Part shown: positions 11,836 to 22,668 of the stretch, piece by piece
Numbering within the stretch: the stretch's first letter is position 1
Layout of the letters: each line of letters opens with the position of its first letter
NCBI GenBank assembly: GCA_004352715.1
Contig: SCFE01000029.1
Span: 1,967,958-2,031,957 of the forward strand
Direction of reading: 5' to 3'
Length of the DNA: 64,000 nt
DNA from: Hofstenia miamia
Taxonomy: Eukaryota; Xenacoelomorpha; Acoela
Translations under genes and position numbers: made by a program
The notes under the pieces: generated by a model
The model's input: only the letters and a program-made list of their open reading frames with translations
What the model was told of the DNA's origin: nothing
Database searches by the model: none

Positions 11836-13506
11836 CTAGTTTTCTGATTCTTCCTCAGTTTGGGGATCTTCTAACAATTCTGATTTGGATTTGATTAGAT
11901 CTCCATCTTTGTAGTATGCTTCCTGCTCTCCAATCATGTTAATTTGTTTTCTGCACTCGTCTTTCCAGTGCCCCTTCCTTCCACAGTTGTAGCACTTTAT
12001 GTCTTTTTCTTTGACTTTCTTTGGCTTTCCCTCTTTACCTTTTATATTGATGAATTTCTCCATCTTATTTTCCTTATAAGGTTTGGTGTTCACTGTCTGT
12101 GTCTTGTAACTGTTTCACCATTCTATTGGTTTCTCCTTGTTCCATACTGCTTTTTCATAGATGTGGACGTTATTTTCAATTGTTGCCTGTATATCTATGG
12201 CCTTCCTGATCATCTTTTCCAGTTTATCATCCACATTGCACTTGATCTCAAATTGTGTTCTAATGTTTTCCAGCATTCCCTTGCAGATGTGGGAGAAGAG
12301 GTCATATTTTGAATATTTGTTTCCTCTGGAGCTAAGTGTTACCAATTGTTCTACCTGCTGGACGTAGTTTTGTATATCATCTGTCTTTCTCATCTTTGCT
12401 GAGTTCAATATAATTTGGTATTGGTTTTTAAATCTTTCTTTTTCGTAGTACTCTACAAAGTCTCCAATTAGTAATTTGTAATCCTGTTTTGTGTCAGTGT
12501 CTAGAAGTAGATAGTGTTGGGATGCTGCTCCTGCTAAATATAATGGGAATCTTGCTGCTGCCATTTGTTTGCTTACTTTTCTCTTGGCCATTGTGATCTC
12601 AAACATTTGCAGCCATTCAAAGACTGTTGGGTTGTAACTGCTGACTTTTCCATTGAATTTCAGCAGGGTTGCCTTGCATGGTATCATGTTGTTATGACTA
12701 TACTCTGGTAGCATTGAGCTCTCATAGGTTGGTCTCCTTAGCACATTTATGTTTTCATTTATTGTGAGCTGGTTGGTTACTGCTTTTGTGATTTGTCAAT
12801 GATTTTTTTCTTTTCTTGTTCCTCCTTCTCTTCTGCTTCTCTCAATTGTATTTTAAAATTGATGTGTGACGCCTGTAGGCTTCTTTCTTTTAATTGCTCA
12901 ACTGTTATTTCATGCATTTGTGTTTCCCTCTGATTTTCCTCTTCATTTCCTTGTATTGCTCTCAGTTTGTGCCTCAGATCTTCTAATTCTCACATCTGGT
13001 TTTTGTGATTCTTGTTTCTGTCCAATTCTGTTGATCTGAGTTCATCTTTGAGCTGTTCTAGTTCTTGTGCTTGTATGTCATTGTCTAGAATTAGCTGCCT
13101 GTTCTTGTCCTCTAATTGTTGGCATATCTTTTCCCATTTTGCATTCTGTTCCTGGAAGCATTTGTTCAATTGTTAGTGCTTTGATGTCCCTTTGAAAATT
13201 TTCACTTTGGTTTTCTAGGCAATTGTCCATTTCTATTTTTATTTCACTCATTGTGTTTTCATTCTCCTGCTCTAGTTTCACCATTTTTTCCACCAACAAT
13301 TGTATCTTGGATCTCAGTATTGTTTCTGTCTCATTTGTTTGTCTTAAGATATTTAAGACTTTGCTGGATCCTGTTTCTGGGGACATGTGTAGGGTTTCAA
13401 GTTCTGTAGTGGATACATCTGTTTCTGAATGTGTTCTCCTTGGGGTGGGGGTTGTTTTATTTATGCCTTTCTTGGCACTACCTTTCTTTCCTCTTGTATT
13501 TGCCAT
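11836..13506 (-). pseudogene. Ty3-like gag on the minus strand
   Basis: The gene starts at ATG 13506 with MANTRGKKG, a basic Ser/Thr-rich head. A long coiled-coil-like segment follows, rich in Glu, Gln, Leu and Lys and best read at 13506-13078. A broken linker covers 13077-12745. The capsid-like part (12744-12115) contains PLYLAGAASQHYLLL. A zinc knuckle CYNCGRKGHWKDECRKQ (CX2CX4HX4C) lies near 11990 and is intact here. Gag packages the RNA and forms the particle. The extended N-terminal coiled coil is a mark of this family and is shared with the plus-strand copy at 27028. Stops and frameshifts separate the segments. Confidence 0.85.
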
Positions 13507-13722
13507 TCTGATTTAGGATTAGTAGTGGCTTGCAGTTTGGTATGATTCTTTGTTTCTGAACCTGCTATAAGTTAGGTGTAGTGGTAGTAGCTGACTATCT
13601 GCTGTATTGGTAGTTTTCTTCACATGTCAATGTTGTGTTTCTTACTTTTTTTACTCTAAGTCCTGAGTCAGGATGTTGGCATGTTGATTTGTCTTCTTGT
13701 TCTTAATCTTTCACTGTTGCAA
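13507..13722 (-). other. 5' leader and degenerate primer-binding site of the minus-strand element
   Basis: Directly downstream of LTR3 (minus strand) the sequence TTGCAACAGTGAAAG stands where the plus-strand copy has TGGCGACTGTGACAG. It is a decayed primer-binding site. The rest is untranslated leader up to the gag ATG. Confidence 0.6.
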
Positions 13723-14205
13723 TGTAGCATCCACTACTGGGCTTTAACATAGAGTTAATTATTCTTTTAATTATTATTTCTTGTTAGATGTTCTCTATGC
13801 ATCTACCATTTAGCTTGACATTGATTAGTATTAAGCAAACCAAGTTAAATCTAAGAATAAGTTTTCTGAAGAATTTACTTCAACAGTTTTCCATATTGAT
13901 TTCACTCTATTTATAGTTTCAAATTCAACAAGTACCTGTCGTTCAAAATTTGAATTTATTGTTTGCCAAAATGGCTAAAAATAATGGAACCATTATTGCC
14001 CCTTTTGTTTTGCCAAATTGTTTGTCAACAAGTACTCATTGGCAAAATTGTTTCTTAGTTGCATTTTACAAACATAATGATGATAATTAATTTTAAATTG
14101 TTTTTAATTCATAATCAATAAATAATAATTCGATGTTAATCCTGTTAACTGCCTAATCATCTGATCTTCTCTTCTTAGCAGCATTATGCTTTGGATTATA
14201 CTACA
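13723..14205 (-). repeat. LTR3, internally deleted 5' LTR of the minus-strand element
   Basis: On the minus strand it starts TGTAGTATAATCCAAAGC and ends AGTAGTGGATGCTACA. At 483 bp it is less than half the length of LTR1. The part from the conserved AGTAGTGG block to the terminal ATGCTACA is missing. TATAAATAG is present (complement of 13907-13915), with the GCCATTTTGGC motif opposite 13965-13975. A decayed GTGAGGCTGATAA purine-rich sequence precedes it. Confidence 0.8.
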
Positions 14206-14898
14206 TTATCAGCCTCACCTACATTAGAAAGGTGCAATTGGAAAGGCACCTATTCTGTCTAGTGTGTAAGTACTGAATTTTAATTACAATTTTATTTAGA
14301 ATGTTTTATTTGTAAAACTTTATAAATGATTACTGTGCTAAAACAAGTCATAAAAAATTCCAGTAAAAATAGTTCAGCCAAAAGTTATTCACTTGACTTT
14401 TACTGAAATGAGCCCAAAGATAAATTTGAAAATATAGTGATTGTCTGATCAATTAAAAAAGAAATAATTAAGACCTGTAAGGGATTCTAGTCTTTTTAGT
14501 ATAACAGTATACAATTATTGAAGGAAGCTATATTGAAATATAAATTAGTATCAATAAAGCTTTGGTAGAGTTCTGTTCTCTGTTCTTAATAAAGTTAAAT
14601 TGCAAAAATTAGTTAAATGCTTGTAATCAACTAAATTCAAAATTGGCACTAGTTGTGGCAAATTTTACAGAATCATACAAAGACAATAAACTTAAAATTG
14701 TTTCATTCATTGAATATAATGAAATTTGTTAAATACATTGTAAATTTAGGTTGAATATCTAGAACTATTTTACACATATTTGCTTCCTGAAAAGAAGATA
14801 TCAAAAAGTTGTAGAATCATAAATAATAAGAAAGTATATAATTCATTTAATATATTAATGCTGATATAAATAACTTTCAAATAGAGATTAATACTTAC
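14206..14898. other. AT-rich stretch without recognisable gene
   Basis: No coding frame, repeat family or RNA gene was recognised. It would be the intron downstream of the receptor exon on the minus strand, if that exon is real. Confidence 0.5.
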
Positions 14899-15177
14899 AC
14901 ATGGGATGGTAGAGCTATTCCATTTTAATCTAATGTCAGTCCAGGATAATGAGAAATGATATCCAATTCTTATATTTTGCATGGCAATAGAAAATTCCCT
15001 AATGATAAGTAGGTAAAAACTTGCTTGAATAGAAAGTTCTTCATCAGAACTATGCAATGGTATCACCATTTTATCATAGTTTTCAGTGAAAATCTTACGA
15101 ATCTGCTGATATTCTTCAATAAATGAGATTTTACCAAATGCCAAGTTTGCTTGAAAAACTATTATCACCAATAGTCT
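14899..15177 (-). CDS. Probable exon of a Cys-loop (nicotinic acetylcholine-type) receptor, ligand-binding domain
   Basis: The minus-strand frame reads YQQIRKIFTENYDKMVIPL and later GYHFSLSWTDIRLKWNSS. This matches the start of Cys-loop receptor extracellular domains: helix 1, then a YDK-x-V-x-P segment, and after about 50 residues the W-T-D-x-R-L-x-W-N block. A hydrophobic run (LLVIIVFQANLAFG) precedes it, like the end of a signal peptide. The exon ends at a good donor, GT/GTAAGT (complement of 14893-14898), and a TTTAG acceptor lies near 15177. There is no ATG in frame, so the start codon is probably in another exon. Such receptors are pentameric ion channels. The exons for the Cys loop and membrane segments were not found; the LTR elements below 14205 occupy the place where they would lie. 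It is a single exon of a host gene or of a relic. Confidence 0.6.
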
Positions 15178-17160
15178 AAAGCTAGCAATAGTTATATTGG
15201 ATATAAATGCAAAGAACTTAATTCATTATTGAGGGTATAACATTGAATTTGAAACTTTAACTTAGTATTAGTTTTCACAAAATTTTAAATTTTGTATTTA
15301 AATAATTAATAATTATTATTATTAATTTATGAGCATACATTTTATAAACAGTTTGGCAAAATTACAATTTGGAAATTTATACAGTTGTTTCAGCAGTATT
15401 TGATTTTTCTGTGAACTAACTGGATTGCAACTCATATGACAAAATTTTAAATCAGCCTGCCTTGATTCCCTTAGATAGCTTACACTGACTTGCTTTATTT
15501 AATAAATATATAACTTTATTATATTATAACATAAATTGCAAATTTGTTAACAGTGAAAATATAAATTAGATAAAACATATTTTTGAAATTGATAAGAGGA
15601 TATTTTCTACATTAAGCAGAACCAAAATATGCAGCAATACATCATTAAGTGTACAAACACTCACATTCTGTAGAGTAATTGATTTAGGCATTGTACTGAA
15701 AATTAAAATTATAATAGGATTCAAAATTGTAAGAAAATAATTGCCAAATTAGGGGTAACTAAGTAATGCACAAATATTATCTATCTTCTTGATGTATTGA
15801 AAGGCATTCATTAAAATCAACATCAAAAAATTAAAGTTAATGGTTTCATCCTATTTGCAAAGTACATAACCAAAGGTAAAACAGTTAAATTTATCAATAT
15901 ATAAATAATTCCAGTTTCATAACAACTGATGTACATGTCTTTAGTGATCCAAGGACCTCCAAAATGACATTGAAAACTTAATGAAGTATATCTGAAATAA
16001 TTAATTGAGAAAGCACAATTTTTAATGTTCTTGCTTAAAACATTCAGAAATCTCACAAAAACATTAAATATAATATGTAGCTCATGTACCACTAAAGCAT
16101 TGTTAATCTATTTCCTATTTGCTGTTGAAATTTAGAGTTGTTTAAATTTTTTGCAATTCTGAATTGCCTTCAAAATTATCTTAGGAGTTAGGTATCTTTG
16201 TCATCTCAAAAATATCCCAAACAATTAATAAATGCAGTTTTTATCACACTTTCAATGTTGCTTAATTCTCATTGCAAGCTTAAATTCAAATTGTCACATC
16301 CTTCTGTCTAACATATTTGATTTTTCTGTTAAATCACTCAATTTCATGTAAAGCATTACAATGTATCCAAATGTTGAATAAAATAATGTTTCCTTATTAC
16401 TAAATTTAAATTCATAATTCAATTCAGCTTTTAATATTTTTTTCAAAATGATATTTTCAATTTATTGAATGTTTTCAAAAAAATTTGCATTTAGATAAAT
16501 ATTCTAGTAGTATTCATCAGACAACAACTTAAATATGGAATAATGTAGATCATGAAATCAAACTTGAAAAAACTACTACAAATTCATGAAATGATTGTGA
16601 AAATTCAGGTTTCATAGAAAATTTATGGCTAACAAAAACATTGCACTGCATTCCTTTGAAGTTTTGCTATTTATTTTTAACAATAACTTGCTTTGACTCT
16701 TACTATTATTAACAATGTTATTTAGAACAATAATAAAGCTAAAATTATACTTACATTAAAAAATTTTTTGCTTTGAAGCCTTTCTTTTCTAAATAGAAAA
16801 AAAATACTCATAATTAAATATTAATAGTAACAATAATAATAATAATAATAATAATAATGGTCATAAGCTATATTTTTTCAAAAATAGCTACATTAAGCAA
16901 ATAAAGAATTTACTAGTAACATCAACAAATATAAAACCTAATAAATTCCCTGTTTAATAATAATAGATCTTCTATAGATTTTTTTCAAATTTACTTGCAT
17001 TGTATCCTGCAGTGCATATATTTTCAAAAATTTAAATTAATGTACATATAATGTACACATGTTTATAAGTATATATAAATTAAAATATAATACAAAAGGC
17101 TCTTAAAAAGATAAAAACAAACAAGAAAATAACAAATAAAACAAATATTAAAAAAAAAGA
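15178..17160. other. AT-rich stretch without recognisable gene; short (AAT)n at 16835-16858
   Basis: A minus-strand frame at 16092-15823 is open for 89 codons and partly hydrophobic. It has no recognisable motif and no second copy, so I do not call it. It could be an intron or upstream region of the receptor gene on the minus strand. Confidence 0.4.
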
Positions 17161-17280
17161 TTGCCAGTGATTTAACTGCTTAAAGTAATAACATCTTTGA
17201 GCTTTACAACATCAGGATTAGCTTGGACATTTTTATATGTCTTATTGAGTGACATTATTGAGTTAATAGTAATAATTATA

Positions 17281-17336
<56 letters not shown>
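17281..17336. repeat. (ATT)n microsatellite
   Basis: There are about 18 perfect ATT units. On the minus strand this gives a spurious poly-Ile frame. Confidence 0.95.
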
Positions 17337-17462
17337 GGCACTTATGGTCACTCTGAAATAATAATGCCACTGATGGCCAACTTCATTCAAAGTTATAATG
17401 GCACTACTGGCCCAAATTTATCTCATATTGCCTGATTATTATAATGACACTTATGGCTATTA
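17333..17462. repeat. Degenerate short tandem repeat with core ATAATGGCACTTATGG
   Basis: The core ATAATG(G/C)CACT(T/G)ATGG and variants appear at about 17333, 17360, 17395 and 17440, next to the (ATT)n run. No coding role is seen. Confidence 0.5.
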
Positions 17463-17518
17463 ATATTATTAAGATGTAATTCTTTCATAAAAACCTGTTT
17501 AATACAATTATATAATAA

Positions 17519-18118
17519 ATATAACCAGTAGATGCAGAAACTGAAGCAGTAATCAAGGAAAAGATGAAGGAAGAAATAGGTGAGAGAACTAGGTTGCCAG
17601 TTCCAAGAAGAGTTAAGAGAAGTAAGCTAGCACTAGAGACAGCAAAAGTCAATAAAGTGTTGGAGAGGATAGATGCTAGGAGTGTTACAGAAGTAAATAG
17701 TTTGTGTATGCAGGGGCATGTGAGGTGCTGAAGAATGTAGGCATGGAAATGAAGAAGAAGAGGCGAAAAGAAGATAAGGGATACAGAAAGCCAGCATGGG
17801 AGAGGAGAATTGAGAATAAAGTGGCAAAAATTAGGCAGCAAATAGGGAAGATCAGTACAAGTAAGGCGGTGCGAGACAGATGCAGGGTAGGTAAGAAAAA
17901 GACTAAAGAAGATGAAGAACTGGAAGGCGCCAGGCAGAGATGAGGAACATGGGTATTGGCTGAAGAAGTTCACAAGTGTTCATGAGAGACTAGCAGTAGC
18001 ATTGGAGGAGTGTGTGGTGAGCAGGAGTCCAGAATGGATGGTAGTGGGAAGGACATTTCTGATACAGAAGGACCCAAAGAAAGGTTGAACGTGTTGATGA
18101 ACCTGCTATTGCACAGGG
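17519..18118 (+). pseudogene. Non-LTR retrotransposon ORF fragment, upstream part of RT
   Basis: Three segments in shifted frames form one protein order. First comes VIKEKMKEEIGERTRLPVP with a following basic helix. Then GYRKPAWERRIENKVAKIRQ. Then, after a break, KNWKAPGRDEEHGYWLKKFT followed by WMVVGRTFLIQKDPKKG. The W-K-x-P-G-x-D-x(3)-G-[FY]-W-x-K signature and the following G-[RK]-T-x-x-[IL]-x-Q-K-D-P are typical of one non-LTR RT lineage seen in many invertebrates and fish. I cannot give the clade name with certainty. The catalytic part of RT is missing; the copy breaks off at 18118 next to a short inverted-repeat element. It has at least three frame changes. Confidence 0.7.
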
Positions 18119-18126
18119 GGCTCATC

Positions 18127-18373
18127 CAGTGGCGTAAGCAGGGGAGGGACATGGAGGAATGTCCCCCCGTCAGGTTTCCAAATTAGATTTTAACTGGATT
18201 GATCAAAAAAAATTTTGTAAAAAATTGAAAAATTAAAAATCTGGGATCATGAAATGCATTTTTTAGGGTATATTTTCTCAACATTTTCAAATATTTTCGC
18301 GTGGCTTCGCCCAGTATTTGATAATAACGATGATGTCCCCGCCCCCTGTCAGAAAATCTTGCATACGCCCCTG
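18127..18373. mobile_element. hAT-type short non-autonomous element, 247 bp
   Basis: The ends are CAGTGGCGTAAGCAGGGG and, inverted, CAGGGGCGTATGCAAG, an imperfect terminal inverted repeat. Inside, two GTCCCC tracts (near 18160 and 18335) also face each other. Flanking 8-mers GGCTCATC and GACTCCTC agree at 6 of 8 bases, fitting an old 8-bp hAT target duplication. It has no coding capacity. Confidence 0.7.
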
Positions 18374-18795
18374 GACTCCTCAATGATTGACAAATGCTGT
18401 GGGACACGAGTATTAGTTTACTAATGCTTAAGGCCAATGAGAAACATAGTTTCTTAGTCAGCCTTAATAATGGCTGCATACAGTTAGGTATATTGATTAT
18501 GATTATATTTAAGTTCATGTATTTAATCATGTTTTCCATTGCAGTTTAAATTGAGCTGAGCCAACTAATTACGTAAACTAGAATAATTAGAGTGTTATTT
18601 AAAGTTAGCACACAAATAGAATTTTATCATTGAATTTTTTGTATGTATATATTTAACACTCTACATCAAAACGATAAAACTTGTTTTGAAAAAGGATCTA
18701 GGAAATGACAAGATGATTTCATGTATTTGTATTTTCGAATAATTATCTATTACCTAGTTTTCAAAATATTCTCATATTTTAGTGTTTGAAAAGCA
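18374..18795. other. AT-rich spacer, nothing recognised
   Basis: This lies between the short element and the hAT transposase start. It could be the 5' untranslated part of that hAT, but no terminal repeat was identified. Confidence 0.4.
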
Positions 18796-20483
18796 ATGAG
18801 TAAGCAATTTTCAATTATATCCATGTTTAGTAAGGCTAGTGACCCAGGTACATCAACAAGGCATACAATTGCTCATACATCTGCTGATGCAGATTTAGAA
18901 ATTTCTATTTCGCCAATTTTGATTCCTAAAGATATAGCTCAAGATTCTACTCAGTCACCTAAATGATGAATATTAAAAGTTTATCCAAAAACAATATTTG
19001 GAAGTAACACTCGGTGATGCACATCCACTCTGTTTGAAAAATATAACTTTCTCGAATATTCACAAAATGCTGATGCTTGCTACTGTTACCCATGTAGAAT
19101 ATTTGGTGGCAAATCGCGAAATTCGGACAATGTCTTTACAGTTACAAGCTTCCGAAATTGGAAAATACCTGAGAAAGTAAAAAAGCATTCTGAATCAAAT
19201 TATCATTTTCAAAATATTAGTGCTTGGGATTTATATGAGCAGAACAAAAAAGTAGGACCTGTTTCCGATCAAATAAATTCACGCCATGTTCAAACTGTTA
19301 GAGAAAACAGAGAATATGTAAAATCTTTGGCAGATATAATTGTGCGATGTGGAATAATGAACATATGCTTAAGAGGGGATAATGAAACTGAAGAAACTGA
19401 CTATAGTGGGAATTTTAAAGAGCTTCTAGACTTATTAAAGTATGAATCTCCACAATTTGAAATGCAACTAAAGTGAATGCCTAAAAATTCAACATATTAT
19501 CTCCAGATTCACAAAATTAATTGATTACTTGTATATCTAGAACTATTCTTGAGCAAAGAAATTGCCTTAATAATGGATGAATGTACTGACTTTGCTGGTA
19601 AAAATCTTGGAATAATAATAAGATACATTGATATCCAAAGTGCAACTATTTATGAAAGACTCTTAAAGTTTCAACTATGCTACATGCATAGTCCAACAAC
19701 TACTATCAGTCTTGAAAGAACAGTGCAATGGGATTGACATTGATATATCAGAATGTGTTTCCTTTACTGCGGATGGGGCATCAGTAATGTCAGGAAGTAT
19801 GGGAGGAGTACAGAAACTTCTTCGTGAGAAAGTGTCTAGTCATTGCTTATATGTGCATTTTTATGCCCATAGACTAAACTTGGTATTTTCCAATACAGCA
19901 TCTATTGTTGATGCTGCAAATCGCTTTTATGGATTGTTTTCAAAGATTATTTGTTAACATATTGCTTGGGCAGCATGTTCAAATGTTTTCTGCTGTAGAT
20001 GATCAATGTAGAGATTTAAAGCATAGCATTTTTTTTCCAATTATGGATTCTGTTGTAAGTGAAATGGAGAGAAGATTTAAAGAGACACCTATTTTGTTTG
20101 CAATTGCTACTTGTCATCTGAAATTGCGGTATATTCAAACATTGTCAGAAGAAGCATGGAAAAACAGCCAGAAAGCATATCTGAAGTTTTACTTTCACTT
20201 TGGCAACTCTGGTTTTCCAACTTTAGCCAGCCTGCTCCAATTAATTCTTACTATTCCAGTGGCAAACACTTCGGTAGAGTGTGAATTTTCTTCTCTTCAC
20301 TGTGTCTGCAATTGTCTATGAAATTTAATGAAAGAAGACAGGTTGAGTAGGCTTTGCTTATTATCTATCAAAAAAAGTTTGGCATGCAATGTCAATATGA
20401 ACAGGGTTGTAGATCTCTTTGCAGAAACGTTATCACTTCGTGTTGGAGGAGAAGGAGGAGGAAGACATTTACAATTTCTATAG
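18796..20483 (+). pseudogene. hAT transposase pseudogene of the ZMYM1 / zinc-finger MYM-like type
   Basis: The product starts MSKQFSIISMFSKASDPGTS and ends at TAG 20481-20483. In order: a CYCYPCRIFGG-type Cys block near 19080-19110 (TTF-type zinc finger); FRNWKIPEKVKKHSESNYH near 19150; the start of the RNase-H-like core with EIALIMDECTDFAGKNLGI (about 19557-19615, carrying the first acidic residues); SFTADGASVMSGSMGGVQ with HFYAHRLNLV (19760-19880); and the C-terminal hAT dimerisation block IPVANTSVECEFSSLH (20250-20300). Stops and several frame changes split it (18963, 19474, about 19735, 19955, 20320). hAT transposases excise and reinsert DNA with 8-bp duplications. The length of about 560 codons fits a complete but dead gene. 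Terminal repeats were not found. Confidence 0.8.
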
Positions 20484-21608
20484 GTATTGCTTTTGTTTAT
20501 TTATAATGGATATTTTGAAAGATAATTTGTTAATATATTCACTGAGAACATATAGTATTAGAATTTGAGTTATATGTTCAATATTATATGGTCAATATCA
20601 GCTATTTTGTAACTAAATGAAATATCTAAATATATTTCATTTCATTTCATTTATAAGCTAGAGTGAAAAAATTCGTATCAGTTCTTGCTAATATAAGTGA
20701 GATGAATATGCACCGGGATGGGCATTGAAAAAAATGGTCTGAAATTACAAAAAAATGTAGTATTACACAATATGGTACACGCAAATATACCCAACTGCAC
20801 TAATGTTACACAATTTATAAGCAACTTTGTTGAAAAATAATTTATACATGAACTCCGTTAGTATTCTATATTAGTTTTCCAACTTCAGTGTGATTTTACA
20901 ATAGCTTTCAAACATATCTAACTTTGGTCTAGCAAACCAAAACCTTCGGAATTTTTTTGACAAAGATCATAAATTGATTATAGAATGGGCCGAGTTGGCA
21001 TTAATTTATACGGGATAGGGTTTGGTTTAAATGCTTGGCTCATACCCATCTCTATTCTGATATTGTGCACAGCACACCTCTATAAACATTGCTAGTCTAT
21101 CTACATAAAACAAAACAGTTTAGGTTAATTGCTGCTCTCTGGATTTTTAGAACACTTTTTCCTCTCGACACAAGGCATGAGAAAAATTATAAAATTTTTA
21201 AAAAATCATTAAGATTTTACCGCACTTCAGGCACAAAACAAATTTTTGCCCAAATTTTAAAATGCTTGAAAATGTAAATAAAACAGGAGTTCAAATATGG
21301 CTACACTAGAATTATAAGGGTCAATATCATTACATTAATAGTTTTGTCACAGATGTAGGAGCATGTCGATATCCATTGGTTGATATTTTTACAGAAGTAA
21401 TACGATCAAAGTAATACGATCAGGCTCGCTTTGTTTTACTAAGTTAAAATTAGATGCATAAGCTGAAGATGATAAACATTGATAAGAGTTCACTTAGTTA
21501 TTCATTAAGCTAATTGTAAATTTCCGTTTCTAATTACATTGAGCTTTGCAGTTTTCTTGTTAATCCCATTAACCCTAATTCGACTTGCTATTTTTCAAAT
21601 TTGTGATG
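20484..21608. other. AT-rich stretch with a short (ATTTC)n run near 20630-20655
   Basis: No gene was recognised. The pentamer run is the only simple structure seen. Confidence 0.5.
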
Positions 21609-21790
21609 GCATCCAAATACAATTTTTAACAACCTATAACTCACGAAGTAATGAAGGTATATAAAATCTGAAACACAACAATATAGAGAAATCACTCCTA
21701 TTTTGAGTTCGACTTTAATTCACGAACTGACGCTACACTGTCCAGGCACGCCCCTGCCTTTGGGCACTGCGCGAATAGACGGCACTCACA
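21609..21790 (+). repeat. Dispersed repeat R1, copy 1 (diverged)
   Basis: It shares the phrase ACCTATAACTCACGAAGTAAT and the later AATTCACGAACTGACGCTACA with the two copies at 52050 and 54420. The copies agree in order and spacing but differ at many bases. It may be an end of a larger element. Confidence 0.45.
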
Positions 21791-21864
21791 CAGTTATTTT
21801 TCAGAAAACAAAATATTTCAAGATAATTGTTATTCTCAAGGGCATTAGACTGCCTCATTATCAG

Positions 21865-22668
21865 GCTTAGGATAAATGCATAAGTGCATAAGGGCATATT
21901 TAAATACCATATACAAGCATTTACTGGCATATTTTAAGAGCATATTATAAGTGCATATTATTACAATTTCATAAAATTCAATTGCATATTTCTAAGAAAT
22001 AGGAATACATGTGGACATGGACTTCTAAATTACATCTGGACGCGAAGCAAAAAATAAGCAAATACATGTTTTGGCCAAATATTTATCTAAACTATTTACC
22101 AAAATAATTTCAGATGATGCATATAATTAATAGTTGTTTAGAGGAAATGTAAACACAGATTATCTTTACAGTGCAGTGTGGAACGCAGCATTTGTACACC
22201 ATTACAACGAATGCAAATGAATCGTAATGCGAGTAATTAAATAAACAATGGCCAAAATATGTCTCCGGTTTTTGCGGTTAGCAAATTGCTTCGCGTCCAG
22301 ATGTTATTTAGAAGTCCATGCATGTGGCGCTAATTTCTTAGAAATCTCCAGCCGCAGATGTGCCATTGTGGATTAATACGTTATAGGTTATAGGCGTACA
22401 TTATAGAACGCAACCATGAAGCCAAAACCAACAAATCGTGAGCTCATTGAGTGATACACCAGAGAGTATTCTTGTCTGCGAGGCGCAGGAAACAATTTGG
22501 TCTGCACTCTATGCAATGTTGTTTCTGGCTTGTAACCAAAGTATTTAGTTAATTTTTTTGCTGCAATTGCATTTTTTTAGTTGCATATTTAAGTGCATAT
22601 GTGATCATTTTTAGTGGCATAAGTGCATTGCATATATTGGGGTTTTTAAGTGCATATGATTCCTAAGC
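21865..22668. mobile_element. Short DNA element with AAGTGCATAT subterminal repeats, about 800 bp
   Basis: The left end GCTTAGGATAAATGCATAAG faces a right end that reads GCTTAGGAATCATATGCACT when inverted. Near both ends the motif GTGCATAT and variants recur many times (21885-21990 and 22570-22655). No coding capacity was found. A second inverted-repeat element is nested inside (21989-22344). Target duplication is not clear. Confidence 0.55.
21989..22344. mobile_element. Nested foldback-type element, about 356 bp with roughly 60-bp inverted ends
   Basis: The left arm runs TTTCTAAGAAAT.. then CATGGACTTCTAAAT and ACATCTGGACGCGAAGCAA. The inverse appears at 22285-22344 with a few mismatches and a small indel. 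The core is AT-rich and non-coding. It lies within the AAGTGCATAT element, so it inserted later or forms its core. Confidence 0.7.

Noticed and set aside
10313-12367. Several hydrophobic plus-strand frames of 60-123 codons that look like membrane proteins
   Set aside because: They lie opposite gag and pol on the minus strand and have no motif of their own.
15823-16092. 89-codon minus-strand frame with a hydrophobic stretch near the receptor exon
   Set aside because: No receptor motif fits and the position is upstream of the ligand-binding exon, where a membrane exon would not belong.
17172-17390. Poly-isoleucine frame
   Set aside because: Translation of the (ATT)n microsatellite.
17485-17973. 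162-codon minus-strand frame rich in Ser and Leu
   Set aside because: Antisense of the non-LTR fragment, whose plus-strand WKAPG and QKDP motifs are convincing.
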